Positions 1 to 11,640 are shown, numbered from the stretch's first letter. The stretch is 64,000 nucleotides of DNA from Pardosa pseudoannulata (GCA_032207245.1 CM063501.1:58651003-58715002), one strand, 5' to 3'. Made by a program: numbers and translations. Notes: generated from the letters alone by a model not told the origin.

Positions 1-780
1 AATTTTATATATAAAGATCTAAAACTGCCCAAACTGCACCTGAACTGCGTCAGAAACCTCGACTGGTTAGAAACGAAATAATTCCATTGAAGTTGTCTAT
101 TATTCTAACTATATATATTTTTCGATACTGTAATATATAAATTATACTAATAGATAAAAATAAATGATTATTAATTAATAAATGTCACTCCTTATAATAC
201 AGTATACTTTTAGAATAACACGGATTCACATTAATCGGGTAAGTAAGATCGAAACTCCCTCTGTTCTGACGTGAAGTTTCGCCCTCTATTTCCTGCTACC
301 GTCATATTCCCAGGATAGAGTGTTGTTCAAGAGCACCGAGCCAAAATTAGTAAAACAATTTATTGCTTATGCCCGGAATTGTGTATTTCTCAAACTATAC
401 ACCCAATGGCTGTACCAGACTCTAATGTGTTGGATCAAACTATTTTGAACTACTATTATATTTACAAAACAATATATCACATATCGTTGCAAAAACAGGG
501 GGGCTAAGCTTAGATAAAAACCCCAACCGCTCGATTGAAAGGCATTTTATTAGACAGATACCTCTCACTTATAAAAAATCCCCTCCACACTATGGTCCAC
601 TGCAAGCCATTACCACCGTCTGAAGGGGGTATGGCTTAAAGTGGTCGATAGTGGCTGAAATTTAATTTTATTTTAAGACGATAAAATAGCCTTTGCTTTG
701 GAGGCTGTTTTTCTCCAAAGATCAAAGGCAGCCAGATGCGTATTTAAAGTGCGCAGTAAACCCCCTAATCCATGTTTTTA
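1..780. other. Unassigned AT-rich sequence
   Basis: No ORF, splice-supported exon or terminal repeat recognised. Positions 490-660 are less AT-rich, with short C runs and G runs, and could be part of a degraded element. Confidence 0.4.
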
Positions 781-1022
781 GCTCATTTAATGGCCCAGTG
801 TGTGGATGCAACTCGTGAACCATCGTTCAAGGTCACCATCATGAAGTGGTGAACAATTGGCATAATGTGGAGGCTACATAAAGTGAGTAGTAGACCCTAT
901 GTACGAATCCACGGACTTCACTCATTTAGTGGCCTAGCTTGTGGATGCAACCAGTGAACCATCGTCCAAGGGCACCATCAGGAAGTGGTTGAACAATTGG
1001 TCATAGTGTGGAGGCGTCATAA
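781..1022. repeat. Two tandem copies of a ~139-bp unit
   Basis: The segment starting GCTCATTTAATGGCCC at 781 recurs as ACTCATTTAGTGGCCT at 920. Both then contain GTGGATGCAAC, GTGAACCATCGT and GAACAATTGG at matching spacing. Copies are roughly 85 percent alike by eye. Confidence 0.75.
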
Positions 1023-1044
1023 GAAATCGCAACCATGAAAAGAA

Positions 1045-1165
1045 TGGAAAGTTTGTTGTTCCAAAAAGAGATGCAGGAAGAAAACTCTGTATTACTGTCT
1101 AGGTTGTGATTGTTGGACTTTGGCATCTCATGCTTTAAGATTTATCACGCAAGAAAAAATTACTA
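1045..1165 (+). pseudogene. Possible piggyBac transposase C-terminal Cys-rich scrap
   Basis: One frame reads WKVCCSKKRCRKKTLYYCLG and then CDCW. Its spacing of Cys residues and the KKTLYYC segment resemble the Cys-rich tail of piggyBac-type transposases (CxxC..RK.T.YYC..C). There is no start or stop context. The identification rests on a short pattern from memory and could be chance, but piggyBac-like material is abundant nearby. Confidence 0.3.
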
Positions 1166-1438
1166 ATATTTATTTATATTATACGTAAGTTTAATAAAGT
1201 TTTTTCAACGCTTAAAACATACTTTTTTAATTCTATCAATTTGCTGGAAAATCGACATTTAATCATAGTAACCCTAATTATTGGATTTTTATTAAAAAAA
1301 ATTTTATTTTAAACTCAAAATGAACTTAAAAGTTAAAAAAAAAAGGCATATATTACACATAGATTTATGAGATTTTCTTGAATACAAAATTGCGCACTTG
1401 TGACAGTTTTCCCTGGAATTACGCGATTAAAAAGTTAA

Positions 1439-2257
1439 CCCGTTCGCGACCAAAATCTCGTTGCCTCGACGTAGTGATTCCACTCTTATGAGCCCAGCGT
1501 CGCGTCGACGCGAAGAACTCCGATTGATATGGAGGGACCAGCGTTCTCATATACGTAATCGGAAGTCTGAGCATTATATTTAATTTTTTTTAATTCTACT
1601 CGGTGGCATTAACACATTGAAGGCGGGGATCTTGACGAAAGTATGCTAGGTAACGCGGCGACCGCCACGCCTCGTTTTTCATCCTAGAGTGGGCGATATT
1701 TTGTGTAATCGTAAAAAAAATTTAGACTTAAAAATATTTAAATAAACTCTTAATAATACAAGAAATATTAAAAAGAACTAAACACTAATTACAGAAAATG
1801 CTTTAAAGTACATATTTATGAGAGGAATCTAGTATTTTTTTTTTATGAGTGTGATAATGTTGATAACACTCGTCACGGTGAAGAGGTGCATTGCAAAACT
1901 CGCATTTTAAGAAAATCAACTTTCAATTTTTATGACAAACCATCTACATATATATCTTTATTTTCGAGGGAAACCATATTGAAGGATTTCCAGGATTTAT
2001 TGCAAGTATAATTTGAACAACAGAACAGATTCAAAACACAAAACGTACTAAATACAAATGTAAAGTTGTGCATGGATTGCGCAATCGTATTACTACTCCC
2101 GTCTTTAAGCTACAGTCGAGATGGATCGTATTAATACGACTCCCTTTAAGGTACAGACAAGATAAATCGTATTACTACGACTCCCGCCTTTAAGGTATTA
2201 AACGACAATGGTTTTCACACCTGGTGACTTATATAGCATTTGACCTTCATGTACGGG
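1439..2257. mobile_element. TTAA-flanked piggyBac-like MITE, interrupted copy
   Basis: TTAA at 1435-1438 is followed by CCCGTTCGCGACC. The first ~140 bp match the copy at 56316 (CACTCTTAT.AGCCCAGCGTCGC and following), and 2190-2257 match its right part (TTAAACGACAATGGTTTTCA). About 600 bp between these parts is absent from the other copy. Inside the extra part, TTAACACATTGAAGGCGG at 1609 looks like another TTAA terminus, similar to the element at 14253. The right TTAA is lost. Confidence 0.65.
2086..2200. repeat. Three tandem ~43-bp units
   Basis: The string CGTATTACTACGACTCC, followed by CTTTAAGGTACAGACAAGAT, occurs in three slightly different copies in a row. It sits inside the MITE at 1439-2257. 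Confidence 0.7.
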
Positions 2258-2547
2258 CACTTGTTTCTGTTTTGGGCATCTAGATTTGATATATTTATTG
2301 ATGTACACAAACTGACTCACGGCTCACTAAAGTACACGTGCGGGTTAAAGTTACATCTGCGTTTTGTATTTTTTTTTTTTTTTTCATTTTGAAATGAAAA
2401 TATGGTGAAGTGCATCCAGCTGATTATAACGGAAGTTGAAATATTTATGGATGTATTTGTATAAGCCTGGTGATAGGGAGGTGGTATTGCATTCGGTTTC
2501 ATTTCGTTAGCCATGGATGTCTGAGAGTGAAATATCTCAAATGATGA

Positions 2548-2730
2548 ATGAAATTTACGTACATTCTGGCATTAGTGATTCTAATGAGCATAATAAAGAA
2601 ACTCAATCTTAAAATGCTCTTTTCCACAAACGCTATGTTTGCAACACCGCTTTTTAGTATGGCTATGCCAGAGAACAGATTTTTGGAAATTTTGCGATTC
2701 CTGCATTTCAGTTTCGACACTGGAACAATT
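2548..2730 (+). pseudogene. piggyBac transposase fragment
   Basis: An open stretch translates to YILALVILMSIIKKLNLKML and on through FATPLFSMAMPENRFLEILRFLHF. This pattern (LA..ILMGI.K.P....YWS.....TPFFS..M.RNRF..ILRFLHF) is the N-terminal part of the DDE_Tnp_1_7 domain of piggyBac transposases. Only about 55 residues remain; the catalytic aspartates further on are absent, and the sequence after FDTG turns hydrophobic and unrelated. Dead copy. It lies among TTAA-flanked MITEs that such a transposase could have moved. Confidence 0.75.
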
Positions 2731-2796
2731 TTGATTTTATTATATACGGTTTATTATTTCTCAGTTTTCTTCTTTTTAAATTACATATAAATATAT

Positions 2797-2955
2797 AAAT
2801 TCCTCTGCGCAACAGTCCCTAGGGGGCAGGACCTACTGTGAAAATCTCCATTTCAGAGACCAAGGGCTCTGGGACGCGAAGCATATGGTCCGGGGTCGAA
2901 TCTCGGACCTGTGTCGTGGGAGCGTTAAGCGCTACGCCCAACGCCACTAGGCTTC
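2797..2955 (-). mobile_element. tRNA-derived SINE, second family, internally deleted copy
   Basis: Shares CCTAGGGGGCAGG, CCAAGGGC.CTGGG, GCGAAGCATATG and a tRNA-like end (A-box-like TAGTGGCGTTGGGC and B-box-like GATTCGACCC on the minus strand) with the copy at 46616-46887. About 110 bp present in that copy between GCATATG and the B box are missing here. Confidence 0.6.
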
Positions 2956-3168
2956 ACATAGTTTTTGTAATTACATTTTTTGCATGTATATTATTTTTCT
3001 TTTGCATAGTTATTATTGTAGTATTTTACCAATTTCATTCATTTCTATAGATTAAATATTATTTATACTAATAACATTAAGTAATAGCATCTTATGCACA
3101 TAATTTGTAAAATTGCAGTCATTAAAATGCTGATTTTATAGGAATTTTTTTTATAAAACTAGACTTAA

Positions 3169-3262
3169 CTCCTTAAAATGCGTGGGCCGGTACCGGCGCT
3201 TCGTTTTAAAGAGTTCGGTCCCGTGATTACGTTTCATTCCCAGCACGCTGGTCCTGAAGGGG
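3169..3262. mobile_element. 94-bp TTAA MITE
   Basis: TTAA at 3165-3168, then CTCCTTAAAATGCGTGGGCC. The other end, read inverted, is CCCCTTCAGGACCAGCGTGC and is followed by TTGA (a mutated TTAA). Very small and GC-rich relative to its surroundings. Confidence 0.55.
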
Positions 3263-3319
3263 TTGAACATCTTTTATGTAATTAATGTTTCGTTTGTTTT
3301 CCTTCCAAGAGTTTATTAA

Positions 3320-4255
3320 CCCCTTAACTAGCGCGGGCGTATATATCCGTCTTGCGCAGTCAATGTTTTAACTGTTATGGGCGTATATGCAAGTCTTATT
3401 GCAATACGTTTCTTAGTAAATCCCCAATTTTCATTAAGTACACTTACTTACACAACATTTAACATATACAAGGTATACATATACCAAGGTTCAGACTCTT
3501 TCCACAGAAAAAAAATTAAGCACTTTTTAAGCACCTTTTAAGCACCTAAATTTTCATTAAAGTTAAAATACTATCTGTGGTGGAAGATCAACAATTTTCT
3601 CATCATAGCAACAGTATTTTTACAGCAACATAGATGTAAAATAAGATAATAAAAAGTACTTCTGTATTATAAACAGGTAAATATAATATTCACACACACA
3701 CAAATACACACACAGGGAGACAGAGAGAAAAGAAGATGTAGTATCTACATTAAAAAAGTTTTAATTATGACATACTCAAAACAAGATTCAAGAAATTATC
3801 AATGCTATTTTAAAAATGTAACTGAAGAACTATTTCCACTCATAATAGAAGATGAGAACCAAAAAATATAGGAAGGGGGAGAATATGTCTAAATTTGAAG
3901 TTAATTTTTCTTTTCTTCTATACATTTTTTTAATTAGTCTAACTCTTCTTCCTTATCTTTAGCTTTGTTGAATGGACTGACGATTAATTACCAAGGGAAA
4001 TAAAAATTCAGCAACCAATATTTGGGAAAAAAAATAAGCACTTTTTGAGCACTCAGAAAAAATTATAAATTTTAAGGCTACAAAAAGAAAACTAAGCACT
4101 TTTTAAGGACTTATTAGGGACCTTAAAAATGGATCTACAAAATAAGCACTTTTTAAGGATTTTAAGCACCCGGCTGAACCATGTACACGCATTACGGGGT
4201 AGTTAATGCATCCAAGCGCAAACCTTATATATATGCGCTCGCGGCAGTTAAGGGG
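3320..4255. mobile_element. TTAA MITE with nested insertion
   Basis: TTAA on both sides (3316-3319 and 4256-4259). Left end CCCCTTAACTAGCGCGGGCG; right end inverted CCCCTTAACTGCCGCGAGCG. Both ends run into TATATAT-like tracts. The termini match those of the 228-bp element at 5764-5991. The middle is occupied by a separate repeat at about 3485-4183. Confidence 0.8.
3485..4183. mobile_element. hAT-like repeat with AAGCACTTTTTAAG motifs, nested
   Basis: Ends CAAGGTTCAGACTC and GGCTGAACCATG are roughly inverted. Both subterminal parts carry repeated (A)AGCACTTTTTAAG motifs, as does the element at 50629-51485 with AAGGACTTTTAAGGACC. I cannot see a clean target duplication, so exact ends are approximate. 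Confidence 0.45.
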
Positions 4256-4259
4256 TTAA

Positions 4260-5127
4260 AATTCTCAGTGATCATATTCTAGTTTTTGATCCTTATGTAT
4301 AGATATGTGAACACTGCTCAAGAAATTAAAGAATTTAGACCCGAGGATGAAAGTAATGACGTTAGTCAACGTGGTTCGGTACCAGCCATATTGGATAACT
4401 CTCGCATCATTTTACCCCTGTGGAAAATTGCTTTGCTTCTGAGCAGATTTCTTTAGACAAATTTTGTAGCCTTATAGAGATCAAAGTTCTTCAGGGTAAA
4501 ATCAATGATCTTTATCAAACTGCGTAGTAGTAAGTATTTGCATTCGAAAAATATATCGAAGTTTTTCAGAAACTAAGCATGAAGGATTTTTTTTCCTCGC
4601 TTTATTTTAAAAGGTTAATAACGGGTTACCATGGGGAATTTTTTTGTTCCATCACAGTAAAAGTTAGGTTAAAGACAATTTTAAATACAACAAGTTGAAC
4701 AATTTATACTACAGTTTAACAGACCTAGAGAAATCCAATATGGCCAGTACCCAATCATCGTAACATCTAGTTAGCATAAAAATGCTTGAACAGCAAGTTT
4801 TGTTTTTTAAAAAGTTTAAATATTTTAAAACTAAAAGAAATATTTCAGCTTTTCTACATGAAATGCTAGTTTTATTAATACAAACGTGGTAAAAGCAGTA
4901 GTGTAAACCAAATTCAAATCCATAAAACAGTAATTTTAATAATGATCCAATAATAACGTTCATTACTACTTCAAAATTTGATAAATTAGTACATAAAATG
5001 ATATACAGATTAATCTCTTGACGTACATTCACGTCTGGGAGACATCAGTCCTCATGTGCCAAGGTAGACTGACGTCTTTAACAGACGTCGTGCAGCATTA
5101 TATTAAATCAAAATTTTATATTATTAC
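4260..5127. other. Unassigned; short coding-like scrap
   Basis: Positions about 4405-4530 (+) form a 40-codon open stretch ending in TAG that reads HFTPVENCFASEQISLDKFC and continues. I recognise no family. The rest is AT-rich without features. Confidence 0.25.
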
Positions 5128-5131
5128 TTAA

Positions 5132-5445
5132 ACCCTTAACGTGCAAGCTCGAGTTAACTCGAGTGAGCTGAACTGACAAAACTGTGCACACTCGATAATT
5201 CGAGCGGCGTTGTACTTTATGTTGCTATAATTTTTCACACTCGAATGCAATCGAGAATTGAAAATAACAATATGAAAAAAAAATCGTTTTATTGATATTT
5301 ATCATTTACATGGGATTGTAAGCTATAACACTTATTCGAGTATAAATTTTTTTTTTCAAAATTCAACGTTCTAAAATGTGTTTTTTACATTAAAAAATTC
5401 GGGTTTTTTGGCCGGCTATTTTCATAAAAACTGTGCATTAAGGGG
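5132..5445. mobile_element. 314-bp TTAA MITE
   Basis: TTAA at 5128-5131 and 5446-5449. Left end ACCCTTAACGTGCAAG; right end inverted CCCCTTAATGCACAG. It contains the perfect palindrome CTCGAGTTAACTCGAG near 5148. Confidence 0.75.
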
Positions 5446-5763
5446 TTAATGTACATTAGGATGTTTTATAAACCTCCGTAAATGTTACATAGCAATCCCA
5501 ATTGCTAAATAAAACTTTCTCTTACTCAATTCGCACAAAATTATTCAGATGAGCCAGAACTCAAGAGTAGTTTTCGAACACATTAGATTCCGATTTACTT
5601 GCATGTAAAGGGATTAATATGGAGAAATATCTAAGCATAAATGTAATTTACTAAATTGATAGATAGTTTTACTTTGGATCTTTTAAAACTAATCCGAAAC
5701 GAAGCAACAATAAAAGAAATATTTCATGATCTCATTTATATAGGAAAATTATTAACTCGTTAA

Positions 5764-5991
5764 CCCCTTAACTGCCGCAGTCGTATATATATATATATAT
5801 ATGCTTTGCACAGATAATGCGTTAACTGCCTCATAATGCGTATGCATATACCTCTTATGCTTTAAATGCTATGTAAGAGAATGTACTTAAATGACAAACA
5901 TGAAATGACTAAAAGATATACAACAGGAGGACGGTGTATACTACCTAGACAGAGCATTGACTGTATATATAAGTCAGCACCAGTTAATGGG
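5764..5991. mobile_element. 228-bp TTAA MITE
   Basis: TTAA at 5760-5763 and 5992-5995. Left end CCCCTTAACTGCCGCAGTCG followed by TATATAT; right end inverted CCCATTAACTGGTGCTGAC. Same family as the element at 3320-4255, here without insertion. Confidence 0.8.
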
Positions 5992-6040
5992 TTAAAAATA
6001 GGTATTTAAAATACTCAAATATCAATCTGAATTTACTTAC

Positions 6041-6078
6041 CTAAAGAGGAATAAAACTTCAGGAACTTCAAACTTCAT
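6041..6078 (-). CDS. Candidate coding exon MKFEVPEVLFLF, gene unknown
   Basis: On the minus strand an ATG at 6078 opens MKFEVPEVLFLF and ends at a consensus donor AG/GTAAGT (6041/6040). The same frame stays open upstream as RSGTFILLIVVEN, so this could be either an internal exon or a first coding exon. No convincing acceptor is visible upstream and I recognise no family. It could belong with the candidate exons at 13680 and 18671 on the same strand, but that is speculative. Confidence 0.25.
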
Positions 6079-6373
6079 ATTCTCTACCACAATCAGAAGG
6101 ATGAATGTACCAGATCTTTGCTCATAAAAATCTCCAACAAAACATTCAACATGGAAAACAGAAAAAAATAGAATATCAAATATGAGTTATTTAAAATATC
6201 TATTTTAATACAATGTAATGAATATAATATCTCTAAATAGAATGGAAGAATTTTTTGGGGGACAACTGAAAATACCGAACTAAGTTTAAACACATTTTCA
6301 TAGAATATTATATCCGAGCGTGATAAGACACTTAAATAGAAATTTCTATTAAAAAACATTCAAAATTAATCTG

Positions 6374-6558
6374 TCTTTTTGTTTTGTTTTTGGTTTCGAG
6401 TGCTACGGTCTACTTTTTACAACACGACAGCTAGTGAGACCGGGACCTACAGCTTAAAGCAGATCCCGAAAGGCTACGAGCATCCATGTCACTCTGGGAT
6501 TCGAACCCACAAACTCCGGTACCGAAGTCCAGCACCCTAACCAATCGGCCATCGTTGT
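6374..6558 (-). mobile_element. tRNA-derived SINE (CCAAA-tailed family)
   Basis: A perfect 12-bp target duplication AAAATTAATCTG flanks it (6362-6373 and 6559-6570). On the minus strand the head is GATGGCCGATTGGTTAGGG (A box) and GGGTTCGAATCCCAGAG (B box). The body ends in GACCGTAGCACTCGAAACC. Confidence 0.9.
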
Positions 6559-6789
6559 AAAATTAATCTGAGTCACGATGTGCACAGTTATTTCCCCCAA
6601 TTCATTAAATGCTTACATCCATAGTGGTACATATGCTGTAAAATACTTAAAATCCAAGCAGACCAAACTGATTCGATTTCCAGTCGGTCTTTGTTTTTAC
6701 CATTTCCATTTGATGTTTGTTTATAAGAGTTACACTATGAGTATTACCTGCGTTTTATTAGAAATCATTCGCATTTATTAAGAAATGGC

Positions 6790-8060
6790 ACTTTAACAAA
6801 CACTATTAACCTAATTCATTAAACGCTTGTATGCATGGCGGAGAATGTGAGGTAAGATAGCCATGTAAACAGTATTAACAGGTTGAGGCAATAACATGAG
6901 TTCACATGCTTTTGGAATATGGTAGCGCAACTATCTTCTATAATTAAATAAGAGTAAAATTCGTATTCAACATGGAAGATAAATATGAAAGAAAACATTT
7001 AAAAAGATACTGAAGTTAAAGTTATAAACATTAACCAATTCCTATAGCAAATTAATATTGATATATAGATTTAGCTGAGTTTAGCCGAGAAAACTAGTTC
7101 ATCTCCATGAATAAGGGTAATTAAATTAACGTTAAATGTTGGTGCAATTCTCATGAATAAATCTGTATTTAGATTAATGTTTGGTAATGCCTCTGTCTTC
7201 AGGCAAAACAAAGTGAAACACACAAAAAAGCTTTCTGGAGTTTAAAAATAAATCATGCTGGAAAAGTTACAATAGCATTTTCTATTTTTGTGTTATATTG
7301 TCTGGTTTGGTATGGTTTGGTTTGATTTCGAGTGCTATGATCTACATTTTGCAACACGCTGGCTAATGAAACCGGGACCAACAGCTTAAAGCCGATTCTA
7401 AACACCCATGCCACTGTAGGATTCGAACCCACGAATGCCGATACCTAACTAATCCAGCACCTTAACCAATCGGCCATCGTTCAGCTTTATATTGTTTAGA
7501 ATACCAAGATGTTTGCAGGAATGCCAATAAAATTTTCCGAACATGTCATATGAGCACAAAATATGAGCATATGTATATTTTGATTAACTTGATATTGCAA
7601 CAGTCTTCTAACACACAATAAAATAAGACAAATGTAAGTAAAAGTAAAACATTAAACAATTAACTATAAAAATCAACATTTATAATGAATATCTTGAAAT
7701 TGTCGTAAAGATAATTTGAATTTCATAGATGTCAATCAGACTAATATTTAATGTGAGCTCTGACCGTGAGCAGACATTCTTAGAATATGGCATTGCAATT
7801 GCCTTTTATTAACACATGAAAAAAATTAAATTTACTGCCATGTTATAAGTAGTAAAAACCACAGAAAAATATGCTATACAAATTGCCATTTAATTGTAGA
7901 TCTCCTTCAATTTTCCTTAAAGACTAGTTGCAATGCATCGGAGCCAATACGACTGTCTTAACATTTAATGTAGGTGCAGACAATAAGCACAAATTTTTAG
8001 AATAATTTGAATTTGCAACTGTCTTCTAATACAGAGTAACATAAAATCTACTGCAGTGAA
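6790..8060. repeat. Decayed left-edge monomers of the 227-bp satellite
   Basis: Blocks resembling TTTTAGAATAATCTGGCATT and then GCAACTGTCTTCTA recur at about 6910, 7165, 7590, 7790 and 8010 with increasing similarity toward 8060. One SINE (7302-7486) interrupts this edge; another (6374-6558) lies just outside it. Confidence 0.7.
7302..7486 (-). mobile_element. tRNA-derived SINE (CCAAA-tailed family)
   Basis: 9-bp duplication TTATATTGT on both sides (7293-7301, 7487-7495). Minus-strand A box GATGGCCGATTGGTTAAGG and B box GGGTTCGAATCC; tail is a run of AAACCA. It sits in the decayed left edge of the satellite. Confidence 0.9.
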
Positions 8061-10765
8061 AAATTATATAAATACACTGTCACAAGAGCTATAGAAATTA
8101 TATTTCAAGTATAGATGAGCTTGAAATTGCCGGGAAGAACAGTTGCAATGCATGAAAGCCAATACGACTGCCCTAACACTTAATGTGGATGCACTGACTA
8201 TGAGCACATGTAATTTTAGAATAATCTGGCATTGCAACTGTCTTCTAGTAATACAGGGTGACATAAAATGATAGTTACTGCAGTGTAAATTTATTTGAAT
8301 ACACCGGCAAAAGTGCAATAGAAATTACATTTCAAGTATAGATGAACTTGAAATTGCCGGGAAGAACAGTTGCAATGCATGAAAGCCAATACGACTGCCC
8401 TAACACTTAATGTGGATGCACTGACTATGAGCACATGTAATTTTAGAATAATCTGGCATTGCAACTGTCTTCTAGTAATACAGGGTGACATAAAATGATA
8501 GTTACTGCAGTGTAAATTTATTTGAATACACCGGCAAAAGTGCAATAGAAATTACATTTCAAGTATAGATGAACTTGAAATTGCCGGGAAGAACAGTTGC
8601 AATGCATGAAAGCCAATACGACTGCCCTAACACTTAATGTGGATGCACTGACTATGAGCACATGTAATTTTAGAATAATCTGGCATTGCAACTGTCTTCT
8701 AGTAATACAGGGTGACATAAAAATGATAGTTACTGCAGTGTAAATTTATTTAAACATACCGGCAAAAGTGCAATAGAAATTACATTTCAAGTATAGATGA
8801 ACTTGAAATTGCCGGGAAGAACTGTTGCAATGCATAAAAGCCATAACGGCTGCCCTAACACTTAATGTGGATGCACTGACTATGAGCACATGTAATTTTA
8901 GAATAATCTGGCATTGCAACTGTCTTCTAGTAATACAGGGTGACATAAAAGGATAGTTACTGCAGTGTAAATTTATTTAAATACACCGGCAAAAGTGCAA
9001 TAGAAATTACATTTCAAGTATATATGAGCTTGAAAATGCCGGGAAGAACTCTTGCAATGCATAAAAGCCATAACGGCTGCCCTAACACTTAATGTGGATG
9101 CACTGACTATGAGCACATGTAATTTTAGAATAATCTGGCATTGCAACTGTCTTCTAGTAATACAGGGTGACATAAAATGATAGTTACTGCAGTGTAAATT
9201 TATTTGAATACACCGGCAAAAGTGCAATAGAAATTACATTTCAAGTATAGATGAACTTGAAATTGCCGGGAAGAACAGTTGCAATGCATTAAAGCCAATA
9301 CGACTGCCCTAACACTTAATGTGAATGCACTGAATATGAGCACATGTAATTTTAGAATAATCTGGCATTGCAACTGTCTTCTAGTAATACAGGGTGACAT
9401 AAAATGATAGTTACTGCAGTGTAAATTTATTTGAATACACCGGCAAAAGTGCAATAGAAATTACATTTCAAGTATAGATGAACTTGAAATTGCCGGGAAG
9501 AACAGTTGCAATGCATTAAAGCCAATACGACTGCCCTAACACTTAATGTGAATGCACTGAATATGAGCACATGTTATTTTAGAATAATCTGGCATTGCAA
9601 CTGTCTTCTAGTAATACAGGGTGACATAAAATGATAGTTACTGCAGTGTAAATTTATTTGAATACACCGGCAAAAGTGCAATAGAAATTACATTTCAAGT
9701 ATAGATGAACTTGAAATTGCCGGGAAGAACAGTTGCAATGCATTAAAGCCAATACGACTGCCCTAACACTTAATGTGAATGCACTGAATATGAGCACATG
9801 TTATTTTAGAATAATCTGGCATTGCAACTGTCTTCTAGTAATACATTGTGACCTAAAAGGATAGTCACTGCAGTGTATAGTTATTTAAATACACCGGCAA
9901 AAGTGCAATAGAAATTACATTTCAAGTATAGATGAACTTGAAATTGCCGGGAAGAACAGTTGCAATGCATGAAAGCCCAAACGGCTTCCCTAACACTTAA
10001 TGTGGATGCACTGACTATGAGCACATGTAATTTTAGAATAATCTGGCATTGCAACTGTCTTCTAGTAATACAGGGTGACATAAAATGATAGTTACTGCAG
10101 TGTAAATTTATTTGAATACACCGGCAAAAGTGCAATAGAAATTACATTTCAAGTATAGATGAACTTGAAATTGCCGGGAAGAACAGTTGCAATGCATTAA
10201 AGCCAATACGACTGCCCTAACACTTAATGTGAATGCACTGAATATGAGCACATGTTATTTTAGAATAATCTGGCATTGCAACTGTCTTCTAGTAATACAG
10301 GGTGACATAAAATGATAGTTACTGCAGTGTAAATTTATTTGAATACACCGGCAAAAGTGCAATAGAAATTTCATTTCCAGTATAGATGAACTTGAAATTG
10401 CCGGGAAGAACAGTTGCAATGCATGAAAGCCAATACGACTGCCCTAACACTTAATGTGGATGCACTGACTATGAGCACATGTAATTTTAGAATAATCTGG
10501 CATTGCAACTGTCTTCTAGTAATACAGGGTGACATAAAATGATAGTTACTGCAGTGTAAATTTATTTGAATACACCGGCAAAAGTGCAATAGAAATTACA
10601 TTTCAAGTATAGATGAACTTGAAATTGCCGGGAAGAACAGTTGCAATGCATGAAAGCCAATACGACTGCCCTAACACTTAATGTGGATGCACTGACTATG
10701 AGCACATGTAATTTTAGAATAATCTGGCATTGCAACTGTCTTCTAGTAATACAGGATGACAAAGT
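8060..10765. repeat. 227-bp tandem satellite, ~12 units
   Basis: The string CTTGAAATTGCCGGGAAGAA recurs every 227 bp (once 226, once 228) from 8120 to 10617, twelve times. Units look above 95 percent identical in the core. The minus strand of each unit shows an 84-codon ORF, but the period is not a multiple of 3, so each ORF runs into the next unit out of register; this argues against coding. Sequence subtypes are visible: early and late units have AAGCCAATACGACTGCCC with GTGGATGCACTGAC; two units (near 8830 and 9060) have CCATAACGGCTGCCC; four units (near 9290, 9520, 9745, 10200) have GTGAATGCACTGAATATG. Confidence 0.97.
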
Positions 10766-11640
10766 TATAGTTACTGAAGTGTAAAATTATATAAATACAT
10801 TGCAAATATTTTATAGAAATTACATTTAGAGTAAATACTTGCGTGAATTTGCCGGGAATACAAGTTGCAATATCAAATAAAATTTTGAGTACAACTGCCT
10901 TAACATTTAAGGCTTGTGCACCAAAGCTGATTACACGTATCTTTAATGATCTAATATTTCAACTGTCTTCTGGTAACGCACGGTGACAATTTAAAAAACA
11001 TTTAGAGTAGTGTAAAAGAATATTAATTTAAATCATCCAAATTACTAGAGGAAATGCTGACATTTCGTTTATAGATGCACTTTAATTTGCCGTGAAGACC
11101 TGATGCAATGTACGAATGTGAGTGCGACTGCAGAAGCGTTTAATGTGTGTGTCACTGTCCATGTGTACAAATTTTGAGAACAATCTCTCATTGCCACAGT
11201 TTTAATAATTCAGGGTAAGATAAATAAAAAAATGACAAACACCAATGGGGAAGTTCCAAATGAAAGTAGCCGAACGCTGGCCGATTGGTTAGGGCGCTGA
11301 TCGTCGGTACCAGATTTCGTGGGTTCGAATCCCACTATGGCATGGTTGTTCGTAGCCGTTCGGAATCGGCTTTAAGCTGTAGGTCCCGGTCTCATTAGCC
11401 CTCGTGTGCAAAACAGTAGACCGTAGCGCTCCAAACCAAACCAAACCAAACGAAAATAAACCGTTACAATTTTTATAAGATAAGCATTTTAACTATAGAT
11501 TTTCTTGATTTTACCAAGAATACCTATTGTTCCTTTCGAATAAGAATACGACGGTCCCAACATTTAGTTTAGGTGTATTAAATAGTAATAAGTCTAATGA
11601 TAGAATAATATTTTTGCAGTTTCCTTCTAATAAAACTAAC
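10766..11640. repeat. Decayed right-edge monomers of the satellite
   Basis: TTGCCGGGAATACAAGTTGC (10847), TTTGCCGTGAAGACC (11087) and TTTTACCAAGAATACC (11510), each followed by a TAACATTTA-like and a CTGTCTTCT-like block, mark diverging units. A SINE separates the last from the others. Confidence 0.7.
11268..11450 (+). mobile_element. tRNA-derived SINE (CCAAA-tailed family)
   Basis: A box CTGGCCGATTGGTTAGGG, B box GGGTTCGAATCCCACT, body GTAGCCGTTCGGAATCGGCT, tail CCAAACCAAACCAAACCAAA. No clean target duplication seen. Confidence 0.88.

Noticed and set aside
2317..2514. 65-codon minus-strand ORF
   Set aside because: Contains a poly(T)-derived Lys run and has no recognisable domain; it ends where the piggyBac fragment region begins on the other strand.
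8064..10762. Repeated 66-84-codon minus-strand ORFs in the satellite as a tandem gene family or repeat protein
   Set aside because: The unit is 227 bp, not a multiple of 3, so the frame does not continue from unit to unit. There is no recognisable domain and no splice or promoter signal.
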